From CAYUIG01 sp964444685 (GTDB lineage Bacteria > Gemmatimonadota > Gemmatimonadetes > Longimicrobiales > RSA9), in NCBI GenBank assembly GCA_964444685.1, contig CAYUIG010000013.1, positions 14,182 through 78,181 on the forward strand: a stretch of DNA of 64,000 bases, given 5' to 3'. The position numbers were made by a program, and so were the translations under genes. Under the pieces are notes generated by a model, which searched no databases, was not told where the DNA came from, and worked only from the letters and a program-made list of their open reading frames with translations. Numbering within the stretch: position 1 is the first letter of the stretch; each line of letters opens with the position of its first letter. Below are positions 1 through 8,857 of this stretch, piece by piece.

Positions 1-2
1 TG

Positions 3-446
3 ATCGGCCGGGCGGCGAAGAGCATCGACGCGGATCATGCGCTGGAATACGTCGCCGGATACGTTCCTCTCAACGACGTGACCGCACGGGATCTCCAGAA
101 GCTGGACGTGCAATTCGCACGTGCGAAGGGATTCGACACGTTCTGTCCGATCGGTCCCATGATCGATGCCGCGGACGTCGATTGGCGCGAGCTGGAAGTC
201 ATCTGCAGGGTGAACGGTGTGAAGCGGCAGCACGGGCGCGGATCGGACATGGTGTTCGAGATCCCCGTGCTCATCGAGTGGATCAGTGCGATCATGACGC
301 TCGAGCGGGGTGACGTGATCGCGACGGGAACGCCGGAAGGTGTGGGCCCGCTCACCGCCGGCGATGTGGTCGAAGTGGAGATCGCGGGACATACACGGGT
401 GCGCAACCCGGTGCGCGCCGCGGGTGCGCGAGAGGAGACGGGATGA
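3..446 (+). CDS. Fumarylacetoacetate hydrolase family protein (5' truncated by window edge)
   Basis: The reading frame is open from base 3, so this is the C-terminal ~147 residues of a gene that begins before the window. The visible part runs through GYVPLNDVTARDLQ, a CPIGP segment, and GDVIATGTPEGVGPL, which is the typical C-terminal signature of the FAH fold. Family members are metal-dependent C-C hydrolases, decarboxylases or isomerases acting on acyl-pyruvate-type substrates; the substrate cannot be read from this fragment, and the N-terminal metal-binding acidic residues lie outside the window. A GTG at 78 is in frame but internal to the domain, so it is not a credible start. The stop overlaps the next gene's ATG by 4 bases. 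Confidence 0.9.
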   Translation: MGRAAKSIDADHALEYVAGYVPLNDVTARDLQKLDVQFARAKGFDTFCPIGPMIDAADVDWRELEVICRVNGVKRQHGRGSDMVFEIPVLIEWISAIMTLERGDVIATGTPEGVGPLTAGDVVEVEIAGHTRVRNPVRAAGAREETG

Positions 447-1603
447 TCCGGACGGCAGCACGCATGACGACGTTCCCCGGCTATCCGCTGGCGGATGTGC
501 CGGAGATCAAGCGTTCGCTCCTTGCGCAAGGAGTGGACGTGATCGACCTCGGTGCCGGCGACGCGGATCTCGCACCGCCGCCGGCTGCGCTCGAAGCGCT
601 GCGCGAAGCGGTGGAGAATCCGCGCATGCATCGCTACGCGTTCCAGCTCGGGCTGCCGGAGTTCCGCGAAGCGGCGGCGGCGTGGATGGAGCAGCGCTTC
701 GGCGTGAAGCTGGATCCGTTCAGGGAGATCCTGCCGCTGATCGGCTCGAAGGAAGGCATCGCACACATCGCGTTCGCGTACGTGGGTGCGGGCGATGTCA
801 CGATCGCGCCCGATCCCGGCTACCAGCCGTACGTGGGCGGGACGCTGCTCGCCGGCGGCGAGCCGTACCTCGTGCCGCTGCGCGCGGAGAACGACTTCCT
901 GATTCCGCTGCACGAACTGCCATCCGAAGTCGTTCAGCGCACGCGCATTCTCTACCTGAACTACCCGAACAATCCCACCGCCGCGGTGGCGCCGACGTGG
1001 TACCTGAAGGAGGCGGTGGACTTCTGCCGGAAGCACGGCATCCTGCTCGTGTACGACAACGCGTACAGCGAGATCGCGTTCGACGGCTACAGGCCGCCGG
1101 GCATCTTCGAGATCGAGGGCGCGATGGAGTGCGCGGTCGAATTCCACTCGTTCTCGAAGACGTACAACATGACGGGCTGGCGCATGGGCTGGGCGGCGGG
1201 ACGCGCGGAAGCGATCTCCGCGCTCGCACGCATCAAGTCGTTCGTCGACACCGGCCAGTTCCTTGCCGTCCAGGCGGCCGCGAAGGCCGCACTCGAGAGC
1301 TGGCGCCATTGGGTGCCCGGCAACGCGTACGCGTTCCAGGAGCGTCGCAACGCTGCGTGCGCTGCACTCTGCGCCAACGGCTTCGAAGCACACGCACCCA
1401 AGGCGACGATGTATCTCTGGGTCCCGGTGCCTGGCGGAGAGTCCGAGCCGTTTGCACGCCGCGCACTGCTCGAGCAGGGTGTCGTGGTGATGCCGGGCAA
1501 GGCGCTGGGGCCGGGAGGAGAAGGGTATTTCCGCGTGGCGCTGACGCAGCCGCCGGACCGGCTCTTCGAGGCCGCGCGCCGCCTCGGACGCGTGATCGAG
1601 TGA
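443..1603 (+). CDS. PLP-dependent class I/II aminotransferase, LL-diaminopimelate aminotransferase-like
   Basis: A 386-residue fold-type I aminotransferase. The PLP lysine is K239 in HSFSKTYNMTGWRMGW. NYPNNPT around residues 173-179 and YDNAYSE around 204-210 supply the cofactor-binding Asn, Asp and Tyr. The N-terminal LGAGDADLAPP segment and overall length fit the group that includes LL-diaminopimelate aminotransferase (DapL) and related alanine or aspartate aminotransferases. A lysine-biosynthesis role is therefore plausible but unproven. The ATG at 443 overlaps the upstream FAH stop; a second in-frame ATG at 464 (MTTFPGYPL) is an alternative start that removes seven residues. Confidence 0.88.
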   Translation: MIRTAARMTTFPGYPLADVPEIKRSLLAQGVDVIDLGAGDADLAPPPAALEALREAVENPRMHRYAFQLGLPEFREAAAAWMEQRFGVKLDPFREILPLIGSKEGIAHIAFAYVGAGDVTIAPDPGYQPYVGGTLLAGGEPYLVPLRAENDFLIPLHELPSEVVQRTRILYLNYPNNPTAAVAPTWYLKEAVDFCRKHGILLVYDNAYSEIAFDGYRPPGIFEIEGAMECAVEFHSFSKTYNMTGWRMGWAAGRAEAISALARIKSFVDTGQFLAVQAAAKAALESWRHWVPGNAYAFQERRNAACAALCANGFEAHAPKATMYLWVPVPGGESEPFARRALLEQGVVVMPGKALGPGGEGYFRVALTQPPDRLFEAARRLGRVIE

Positions 1604-1637
1604 GGAACAGCCCGCACGCGGCGGTTTACCACCGGGC

Positions 1638-2501
1638 ATGATGGCGAGCGTGTCGGCTCCGCCCCGCACGCCCGCTCCGCGGCGTGCCAACCCGCCCGCG
1701 CGGGCTTCCGGCCGGGCGCTACGCAGGCCGCCGCGCGAGCCGCGCGGCCTCCTCTGGAAGGCCATCCTCGCCTCCGTACTCGTTCACATCGTCGCACTGC
1801 TGGTCCTGCGCTTCCATACGCCTGCGCCCGGCGGCGTCGCGCCGCCCATGGCCGATCGTTTCGATGCGGTCATGCGTGCCGTGAACATCCTGCCTGTCGA
1901 GGGTGATGTCGCGACCGTGGTGGAAGCCACACCGGAGCCGGAGCCCGTGACGCCGCAGCCCGCACGGTTCCCGGATGCGGTGATCACGCCACCGCCGGCA
2001 GGACCGCCGGCCGCAGAGCCGGACGCGCCGCCGACGACGCGGTTGCCCTCCGTGGCGGATCGGTTGACCGGACGCATCGAGGACCCGCGACTCTACGCAC
2101 CGCCGCGCGAGCTGCCGCCCGACCTCGATGCGGAAGTGCGTGGCCGGGTCGCGGGACGTATCCAGGCGTGGAACGATTCCATGGCCGCCGCCGGCGCAGC
2201 CGCTGCCGCCGCGCGCGACTGGACGTACAAGGACAGCGACGGCAACCGCTGGGGCATCTCGCCCGGTGCCATCCATCTCGGCAAGCTCACGATCCCGCTC
2301 ACCAGCGACCCGAGCCGCGACGTCTTCCAGCCGCCGCCCGACCGGCGCGATCAGGTGAACGCGCGCATCCGCGAGTGGAACGAGATCCAGGAGCAGGCCC
2401 GCCGCGCCGAAACGCGCGCCATCTTCGATGAGCGCATCAAGGCGATCCGTGCGCGCAAGGAAGCCGAACGCGCACGCGCCGACACCACCGGCGGGAAGTA
2501 G
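1638..2501 (+). CDS. Single-pass membrane protein with proline-rich segment, unknown function
   Basis: A 287-residue protein not assigned to a family. A basic, Pro/Arg-rich N-terminus of about 38 residues precedes one hydrophobic helix (about 40-58, ILASVLVHIVALLVL), so it is probably anchored in the inner membrane with the rest outside. Residues about 95-135 are rich in Pro and Glu (TPEPEPVTPQPA), like the spacer of TonB proteins, but there is no recognisable TonB C-terminal domain. The C-terminal third is rich in Arg, Glu and Ala and probably helical. The start is the first of two adjacent ATGs. It may be co-transcribed with the aminotransferase 34 bases upstream. Confidence 0.65.
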   Translation: MMASVSAPPRTPAPRRANPPARASGRALRRPPREPRGLLWKAILASVLVHIVALLVLRFHTPAPGGVAPPMADRFDAVMRAVNILPVEGDVATVVEATPEPEPVTPQPARFPDAVITPPPAGPPAAEPDAPPTTRLPSVADRLTGRIEDPRLYAPPRELPPDLDAEVRGRVAGRIQAWNDSMAAAGAAAAAARDWTYKDSDGNRWGISPGAIHLGKLTIPLTSDPSRDVFQPPPDRRDQVNARIREWNEIQEQARRAETRAIFDERIKAIRARKEAERARADTTGGK

Positions 2502-2565
2502 TCTCCCTCCCATAACATGGTCTGCGATTTGCTCCCTTCTTCCCCACGGAAGGAGGAGGCATCAC

Positions 2566-3102
2566 ATGCGCACACGAATTCCATCGATCGCCCGGAGCCC
2601 GTGGGCCATCGCGATCGGTGCAGGTGCCGGAGCAGCCGCTGCACTCGTGACGTGGGGCTTTCGCCGCTGGCAGGACCGCGGCGGCGTCGCGCTGGACGAT
2701 CCCGACCGTCTCGAGGAACGTGTCGTAGAAGCGTTGCGCGCGGGCGAGCCCGTGGCGTCCCGGCCGATCGACGTCGGTGCCGAAGGGCCGGGCACGATCG
2801 AGCTGACCGGCGCCGTGGAGACGGAGGAGGAAATGCGCGCGGCCGTCGAGCGCGTACAGGCGGTCGAGGGCGTGCACACCGTGATCAACCGCCTCGACAT
2901 CGGTGAGCAGGAAGTCCGCTTCGAGCAGACCCGCCGGCGCCGCGAGGAAGGCGATCCCGCACTGACCGAATACCAGTGGGAGGGCACCGGCGTCGGCATG
3001 GGGCGGCGGCGCCAGGCTTCGAAAGGCGATCGCCCGGATGACCGGGCTGCCATGGTTGACCAGTCCATCGACGAGCTGTCTGCAGACGCGGGAGACCTGT
3101 AG
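2566..3102 (+). CDS. BON domain-containing membrane-anchored protein
   Basis: A 178-residue protein. The start is the ATG at 2566, preceded by a strong AGGAGGAGG ribosome binding site at 2551-2559; an upstream in-frame extension has no such site. A hydrophobic helix near residues 11-30 (WAIAIGAGAGAAAALVTWGF) anchors the protein. Residues about 45-110 form one BON domain (IELTGAVETEEEM, then VEGVHTVINRL), a fold that binds phospholipid or envelope ligands. The C-terminal part is polar and low in complexity. The stop codon lies inside the first unit of the repeat island that follows, so the last few codons come from repeat sequence. Confidence 0.8.
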   Translation: MRTRIPSIARSPWAIAIGAGAGAAAALVTWGFRRWQDRGGVALDDPDRLEERVVEALRAGEPVASRPIDVGAEGPGTIELTGAVETEEEMRAAVERVQAVEGVHTVINRLDIGEQEVRFEQTRRRREEGDPALTEYQWEGTGVGMGRRRQASKGDRPDDRAAMVDQSIDELSADAGDL

Positions 3103-3579
3103 GACCAGCGGGCGACCTGTAGGACCAGCGGGCGACCTGTAGGACCAGCGGGCGACGGACGGCGGGCGACATATTCGGGCGACATACTCGGGCGACATAC
3201 GGCGGGTTGTTGCGGCGGGTTTGTGAGGCGGGACCGAACAGAATCGACCCACCGCCCTGCCCACATTGCATCGCGGTCGGTTCGGTTCGTGTGGCGAACA
3301 CAATCGACCGCGATCTCGTGCGGCGGCGAAAATGGTGGACACTTGTGTTCGCGGGACGAACGATAGTGACCACCTGCGCCCGCATTTCCCGCCGTGGGAC
3401 GATTTTGTTCGCCGCACTCACAGTTCCCGCGGTCCCGCCGTGCCCGTCGTGCGTCGCCCGTCGTGAAGTCGCCCGTAGTGAGTCGCCCGCCGTAAGTCGC
3501 CCGCTGGTCCTGACAGGTCGCCCGCTGGTCCTATCAGGTCGCCCGCTGGTCCTATCAGGTCGCCCGCTGGTCCTGACAG
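3089..3579. repeat. Composite inverted-repeat island upstream of valS
   Basis: A non-coding stretch of about 490 bases built as a nested palindrome. The left arm has three head-to-tail copies of CGGGCGACCTGTAGGACCAG (3089-3148, the first with one mismatch) followed by shorter CGGGCGACATAC-type units (to about 3202). The right arm is the mirror image: short TCGCCCG-containing units from about 3452, then four CTGGTCCTatCAG units joined by GTCGCCCG, ending at 3579. The core between the arms also has inverted symmetry: GCGAACA-type motifs read forward near 3233 and 3295 and in reverse near 3345 and 3400. No gene is seen inside. The right edge lies 5 bases before the valS -35 box. Confidence 0.85.
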
Positions 3580-3584
3580 CGGAA

Positions 3585-3614
3585 TTGACGCCCTCCCAGC
3601 CGTCCGGCTATGCT
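3585..3614 (+). promoter_or_regulatory. Putative valS promoter
   Basis: TTGACG (3585-3590), an 18-base spacer and TATGCT (3609-3614) give a near-consensus housekeeping promoter. The start codon at 3634 would leave a leader of only about 13 bases, with GAGGG before the ATG as a weak ribosome binding site. Confidence 0.6.
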
Positions 3615-3633
3615 ACCGGACTGAACCCGAGGG

Positions 3634-6342
3634 ATGTCGATGACGGAACCGCTTCCGCCGCAATACGATCCGAAGCAGGTCGAAACCGAACTCTACCGCG
3701 AGTGGGAGGAGGGCGGATGGTTCCGTGCGGACCCGGGCCGTGTGCGGTCGGGCGAGCGTGAGCCGTACGTGATCGTGATACCGCCGCCGAACGTGACGGC
3801 GGTGCTGCACATGGGTCACGGCCTGAACAACACGATTCAGGACGTGCTCACGCGCTGGCGTCGGATGCAGGGGCGTGAGGCGCTCTACCTGCCGGGCACC
3901 GATCACGCCGGGATCGCGACGCAGAACGTCGTCGAGCGGCTGATCGCGCAGGAAGGTCTGACGCGTGACGACCTCGGACGCGAGAAGTTCGTCGAGCGTG
4001 TCTGGGAGTTCGTGGACCGCACGGGTTCGACGATCCTCGAGCAGCTGCGCGCGATCGGCTGTTCGTGCGACTGGTCGCGCACGCGCTTCACGCTGGAGCC
4101 CGGCCTGTCGCGCGCGGTGCGGGAGGTGTTCGTCCGGCTCTACGAGAAGGACCTGATCTACCGCGGCCACTATATCATCAACTGGTGCCCGCGCTGCCTG
4201 ACCGCGCTGTCGGATGAAGAAGCCGAGGGCGAGGAGACGCGCGGGAAGCTGTATCACCTGCGCTACCCCGTGGCCGAAGGATCCGGCGCGGGCCTGCCGA
4301 CGCTGCCGGACGGACGTCCGTACATCACCGTGGCGACGACGCGTCCGGAGACGATGCTGGGCGACACCGCCGTCGCGGTGCACCCGACGGATGCACGTTA
4401 TCGCGGACTGGCGGGCGGGCGTGTGGAGCTGCCACTCACCGGCCGTACGATCCCCGTCATCATCGATGACTACGTCGACCCGGAGTTCGGGAGTGGCGCG
4501 GTGAAGATCACTCCGGCGCACGATCCGAACGACTTCGAGGTCGCACAGCGTCACGATCTCGAGGCGCTGGACGTGATGACGCCGTCCGCGGCGATGAACG
4601 ATGCGGTGCCCGAAGCCTTCCGCGGCCTGGATCGTTTCGAGGCGCGCGAGCGCGTGGTCGAGGCACTGCGTGCAGCCGGGCTGCTCGATCGGATCGAGGA
4701 GCACACGCATTCCGTGCCGCACTGCTACCGGTGCGACACGATCGTCGAGCCGCGCCTTTCGGATCAGTGGTTCGTGCGCATGAAGCCGCTCGCCGAGCCG
4801 GCGCTCGCCGCGTCGGTAAACGGCACGTTGCGCCTGACGCCGGACCGCTGGAAGAAGGTGTACGAGCACTGGCTCGAGAACATCCGCGACTGGTGCATCT
4901 CCCGTCAGCTTTGGTGGGGCCATCGCATCCCCGTGTGGTACTGCGACTGCGGCGAGGTGATCGTGGCGCGCGAGGATCCGGATCGCTGTCCGAAGTGCGG
5001 CGGCGCCGCGCTCGAGCAGGACCCGGACGTGCTCGATACCTGGTTCTCCTCATGGCTCTGGCCGTTCTCCACGATGGGCTGGCCGGATGACACGGAGGAT
5101 CTCGCCGCGTTCTATCCGACGCACGCACTGGTCACCGCGCCCGAGATCCTGTTCTTCTGGGTCGCGCGCATGGTGATGGCGGGCTACGAGTTCATGGGCG
5201 AGGCGCCGTTCCGTGACGTCTACCTGACGGGCACGGTGCGCGACCTGAAGGGTCGCAAGATGTCGAAGTCGCTGGGCAACGGCATCGACCCGCTCGAGGT
5301 GGTGCAGCGCTACGGCGCGGATGCGCTGCGCTGGACGGTGCTCGCGCGCGCCGGGCTCGGCACCGACCTCTTCATGGATCACGAGGACCTCGACAGCACG
5401 TTCGCGGACGGCCGCAACTTCGTGAACAAGCTCTGGAACGCGGGCCGCTTCGCGCTCATGAACGTGGGTAGTGACGTGCCGTCCGTCGAAGCTGTCGAAG
5501 CGGACCTCGAGGTGGCCGATCGCTGGATCCTGTCGCGGCTGAACGCGTGTGCGGCCGAAGTCACGCGCGAGCTGGAGGGCTTCCGATTCCAGCAGGCGAG
5601 CGAAACCGCCTATCACTTCTTCTGGGGTGAGCTGGCCGACTGGTACCTCGAGCTCGTGAAACCGCGTCTGCGCGGCGAGGCGGGGGAGCGGAGTCGTGCG
5701 GCGGCCGAAGCCGTTCTCGTCGAGGTGCTCGACGGCATCATGCGACTGCTGCATCCGATGGTGCCGTTCATCACGGAAACACTCTGGCGTCGCCTGCCCG
5801 GACGCACGGGCGCGCTGGTAGCGGCGGCGTGGCCGGCGGTGCGTGCGGACCGCGAGGCTGCGGATGCCGAGTCGCAGATGGCGGAGCTCATGGAGCTCAT
5901 CGGTGCCATTCGCGCGCTGCGGTCGGAGTACAACGTGCCGGCGAGCGCACGCGTGGACGTCTGGGTTACGAACGTCGGTGCGCCGCTAGGGAGCGCGCTC
6001 GGTGCGGAGGGCCGCGCCGTGCACCGGCTCGCACGCGTGGAGAACCTCCAGTCGAACGGCGCCGTGCCTCCGGGCCGTGCGGGCGCGCACGCGGTACTGA
6101 AGAGCGGCGCCGACGTGTTCGTCGCGCTCGAGGGTGTGATCGACGTTGCGCGCGAGCGCCAGCGGCTGTCGGCCGAGCTCGAGCGTATCTCGGGGCAGCT
6201 CACCAGTCTCGAGGCGCGCCTCGCCAATCCCGGTTTCGTCGAGCGCGCGCCCGCCGAGGTCGTGGCGCGCGAGCGCGAGAAGGCGGAGTCATGGCGCGTG
6301 CAGCGGGAGCGGCTCTCCGGCAAGCTGGCAGCGCTCGGGTGA
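3634..6342 (+). CDS. valS: Valyl-tRNA synthetase
   Basis: A 902-residue class Ia aminoacyl-tRNA synthetase that charges tRNA-Val. The HIGH-type motif is HMGHG at residues 59-63 after PPPNVTAVL, and KMSKS is at 542-546 within GRKMSKSLGN. The connective editing domain is present (TTRPETMLGDTAV). A CDCG...CPKC cysteine cluster near residues 435-455 may bind zinc. Anticodon-binding and C-terminal coiled-coil regions follow (the last ~65 residues are Glu/Arg/Leu-rich). Length is normal for bacterial ValRS. An ATG two codons downstream (MTEPLPPQ) is an alternative start. The gene ends in a 4-base GTGA overlap with the next gene. Confidence 0.97.
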   Translation: MSMTEPLPPQYDPKQVETELYREWEEGGWFRADPGRVRSGEREPYVIVIPPPNVTAVLHMGHGLNNTIQDVLTRWRRMQGREALYLPGTDHAGIATQNVVERLIAQEGLTRDDLGREKFVERVWEFVDRTGSTILEQLRAIGCSCDWSRTRFTLEPGLSRAVREVFVRLYEKDLIYRGHYIINWCPRCLTALSDEEAEGEETRGKLYHLRYPVAEGSGAGLPTLPDGRPYITVATTRPETMLGDTAVAVHPTDARYRGLAGGRVELPLTGRTIPVIIDDYVDPEFGSGAVKITPAHDPNDFEVAQRHDLEALDVMTPSAAMNDAVPEAFRGLDRFEARERVVEALRAAGLLDRIEEHTHSVPHCYRCDTIVEPRLSDQWFVRMKPLAEPALAASVNGTLRLTPDRWKKVYEHWLENIRDWCISRQLWWGHRIPVWYCDCGEVIVAREDPDRCPKCGGAALEQDPDVLDTWFSSWLWPFSTMGWPDDTEDLAAFYPTHALVTAPEILFFWVARMVMAGYEFMGEAPFRDVYLTGTVRDLKGRKMSKSLGNGIDPLEVVQRYGADALRWTVLARAGLGTDLFMDHEDLDSTFADGRNFVNKLWNAGRFALMNVGSDVPSVEAVEADLEVADRWILSRLNACAAEVTRELEGFRFQQASETAYHFFWGELADWYLELVKPRLRGEAGERSRAAAEAVLVEVLDGIMRLLHPMVPFITETLWRRLPGRTGALVAAAWPAVRADREAADAESQMAELMELIGAIRALRSEYNVPASARVDVWVTNVGAPLGSALGAEGRAVHRLARVENLQSNGAVPPGRAGAHAVLKSGADVFVALEGVIDVARERQRLSAELERISGQLTSLEARLANPGFVERAPAEVVAREREKAESWRVQRERLSGKLAALG

Positions 6343-7517
6343 GACGGTTCCTCCTGCTCGCGATCGTCTGGATCGCGTGCGCGCGGCCGTACCCGCCGCC
6401 CGGCGGTGAGCCGGACCAGCTTGCGCCCGCGATCATTGCGACGACGCCCGAGCCGCTCGCCATCGTTCCCGACTTCACCGGCCCCGTCATCTTCCAGTTC
6501 GACGAGCGTATCAGCGAGCGCGGCATAAGTGACGCACTCGTCATCGTTTCACCGGCCACGGGTGACTTCTCGGTGAAGCGCGGGCGCAGCGAGATCGAGA
6601 TCAGCCTCGAAGGTGGTTGGCGGCCGAACACGGTCTATCGTGTCGTGCTGCTGCCCGGCGTGCGCGACCTCTTCAACAATGAGCGGCGCGAGCCCGCGGA
6701 GCTCGTGTTCTCGACAGGCGCCGATCTCACGGACGCCGCGATCGCGGGATTCGTCATGGACCGCATCACCGGCGAAGCTGCGGATGGCGTCGTAGTGGAG
6801 GCGGTGCAGCGGACGGACAGCGTACGCTACGTTACGGTGGGCGACACGGCCGCGTTCTTCGCCCTCACGCACCTCCCGGTGGGAACGTACGACGTGCGTG
6901 CGTGGGTGGATGGGAACGGCAACCTGCGGCTCGATCCGAGCGAGCCCCTGGCGCGCAGCACGGCGATCACGCTCAACACACCGGCCGACACGCTCCCGGT
7001 CGAGCTCACGGTCGTGCCGCAGGACACGACGCCCGCACGGCTCATGGGGGCGCGTGCGGTGGACAGCATGGCGGTGCAGCTCCAGTTCGACGACTACCTC
7101 GAGCTCGATCCGACGCTGCCGCCCACGCAGGTGTCTCTGCTGCAGCTCCCGGACAGCGTGCCTATACCGGGAACGGGTACGATCGTGCACCCCGTGGTGC
7201 ACGAAGCGCGTCAGCGGGCGGCCGCGGATACGAGCGCGGCCGACACGGCGCGCGTGGCCGCGCCGATCGCAGGCAGGCGGCCCGAGCCGACGGATACACT
7301 CGCGCTGCGGCCGACGCGCGAACTGGTCTTCGTGCCGCCGCGGCCGCTTCCACCCGGCACACGATTCCTGATCACGGTTGGATCGGTCCTCAACGTCTCG
7401 ACCCGCTACGGCGGTGGCGGTACGGCAGAGTTCGAGACGCCCGAGCCCGCGCCGCCGCCCGCACAGCGCGACACCGGTACCGCATGGCCGATCTCCGCCG
7501 CGAGATCCCGGCGGTAG
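6339..7517 (+). CDS. Ig-like domain lipoprotein
   Basis: A 392-residue exported protein starting at the GTG that overlaps the valS stop. The N-terminus RRFLLLAIVWIAC is a lipoprotein signal with the lipidated Cys at about residue 14. Residues about 25-130 resemble a bacterial Ig-like domain (PEPLAIVPDFTGPVIFQFDERIS, then a strand-rich stretch ending LVFSTGA). A second beta-rich module follows with LPVGTYDVRAWVDGNGN, like prealbumin/Cna-B-type folds. The C-terminal half holds TPARL-type strands and a Pro-rich tail. The protein is likely attached to the outer membrane or periplasmic face; its specific function is unknown. The 3' end overlaps selA by 34 bases in another frame. Confidence 0.75.
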   Translation: MRRFLLLAIVWIACARPYPPPGGEPDQLAPAIIATTPEPLAIVPDFTGPVIFQFDERISERGISDALVIVSPATGDFSVKRGRSEIEISLEGGWRPNTVYRVVLLPGVRDLFNNERREPAELVFSTGADLTDAAIAGFVMDRITGEAADGVVVEAVQRTDSVRYVTVGDTAAFFALTHLPVGTYDVRAWVDGNGNLRLDPSEPLARSTAITLNTPADTLPVELTVVPQDTTPARLMGARAVDSMAVQLQFDDYLELDPTLPPTQVSLLQLPDSVPIPGTGTIVHPVVHEARQRAAADTSAADTARVAAPIAGRRPEPTDTLALRPTRELVFVPPRPLPPGTRFLITVGSVLNVSTRYGGGGTAEFETPEPAPPPAQRDTGTAWPISAARSRR

Positions 7518-8857
7518 ACCGGCTGCTCGGCAGCCCGTCCTTCGCTCCGCTGCTCGCGGCGTCGCCGCGTACGCTCGTGCATGCCGCGCTGATGCGTGTG
7601 CAGCAGCGCCTGCGCGAACGCATCGGCAACGGCGTCCCCGCACCCGACGGATTCAAGGATCCGGAATGGTACGCGCGCGAGACGGAAGCCGAGCTCGCGT
7701 CACTGCGCCGGCCATCGCTCCGGCCGGTGATCAACGCTACTGGTGTCGTGCTGCACACCAACCTCGGCCGCGCTCCACTCGCGGACGCTGCGATCGACGC
7801 CATCATCCGGACCGCGCGCGGCTACTCGACGCTCGAGTACGACATCGAACGCGGTGCGCGCGGGTCGCGCTACGACCACTGCGCCGGACTGCTGTGCCGG
7901 CTCACCGGAGCAGAAGCGGCGCTGGTCGTGAACAACAACGCCGCCGCGCTCGTGCTCGCGCTGAACACGCTCGCGCAGGGCAGGGACGCGGTCATCAGCC
8001 GTGGCGAGCTCGTGGAGATCGGCGGGTCGTTCCGCATTCCCGACATCATGAGCCGGAGCGGCGCACGCATGGTCGAGGTGGGTGCAACCAACCGCACGCA
8101 TCTCGCCGATTACGAGCGCGCACTCGGGCCCGGCACCGCGCTGATCCTCAAGGTTCACCCGTCCAACTTCCGGATGCGCGGCTACACGTCGGACGTATCC
8201 GTTCCGGAGCTCGCGCATCTCGCCGTGCAGCACGGCGTTGCCGTGCTCGAGGACCTGGGCTCCGGCCTGCTGATTCCAGCGGAGGCGCTCGGCATACCGC
8301 CCGAGCGGACGGCGCGCCAGTCGCTCGAGGAAGGCGCTACGGTCGTCACCATGTCGGGTGACAAGCTGCTAGGCGGCCCGCAGGCGGGCATCATCCTTGG
8401 CAAAGCGGAGGCCATCGAAGCGATGCGCCGCAACCCGCTGTGCCGCGCGCTGCGCGTCGACAAGCTCACGCTCGCGGCGCTGGAAGCCACGCTGTCGCTG
8501 TACGCCGAGGAACGTGCGCTCGAGCTGCCGGCGCTGCGCATGCTCGCCGCACCGATCGAGGAGCGGGAGCGTCGTGCGCGCGCGTTCGCCGATGCCCTGC
8601 GCGGGCGCGGCGTCCAGGCGGACGTGATCCCGGGTGATTCGGCTGCGGGTGGCGGCGCACTGCCGGAAGCGCCGCTCCCCGGTTGGCAGGTGCACATCGA
8701 GGGTGACGCGACACGCATCGAAGAGCGGCTCCGTCTCGGCGAGCCGCCCGTCGTGGCGCGCATCGCGGATGGCCGCGTGCTGATCGACCTGCGCACGGTT
8801 CTGCCCGACGAAGAGAACGTGCTGTTGGAGGCGGTGATCGCCGCCGCGGGAACGTAA
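7484..8857 (+). CDS. selA: L-seryl-tRNA(Sec) selenium transferase
   Basis: A 457-residue PLP enzyme that converts Ser-tRNA(Sec) to Sec-tRNA(Sec) with selenophosphate. The PLP lysine is K294 in SGDKLLGGPQAG, the hallmark SelA motif. PVINATGVVLHTNLGRAPL, VVNNNAAALVLAL and VEVGATNRTH are also typical of the family. The start is the ATG at 7484, inside the 3' end of the lipoprotein gene; this gives the normal N-terminal length (IPAVDRLLGSP near residue 8). No selB, selC or selD is visible in the window, so the rest of the selenocysteine pathway, if present, is elsewhere. The stop overlaps the next ATG (TAATG). Confidence 0.93.
   Translation: MADLRREIPAVDRLLGSPSFAPLLAASPRTLVHAALMRVQQRLRERIGNGVPAPDGFKDPEWYARETEAELASLRRPSLRPVINATGVVLHTNLGRAPLADAAIDAIIRTARGYSTLEYDIERGARGSRYDHCAGLLCRLTGAEAALVVNNNAAALVLALNTLAQGRDAVISRGELVEIGGSFRIPDIMSRSGARMVEVGATNRTHLADYERALGPGTALILKVHPSNFRMRGYTSDVSVPELAHLAVQHGVAVLEDLGSGLLIPAEALGIPPERTARQSLEEGATVVTMSGDKLLGGPQAGIILGKAEAIEAMRRNPLCRALRVDKLTLAALEATLSLYAEERALELPALRMLAAPIEERERRARAFADALRGRGVQADVIPGDSAAGGGALPEAPLPGWQVHIEGDATRIEERLRLGEPPVVARIADGRVLIDLRTVLPDEENVLLEAVIAAAGT

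Noticed and set aside
3089..3579. CRISPR array
   Set aside because: Units are directly contiguous, with no unique spacers of constant length, and the two halves are inverted. No cas gene is present in the window.
3615..3633. T-box or other leader regulation of valS
   Set aside because: The predicted leader is only about 13 bases. The long repeats lie upstream of the promoter and so would not be transcribed from it.
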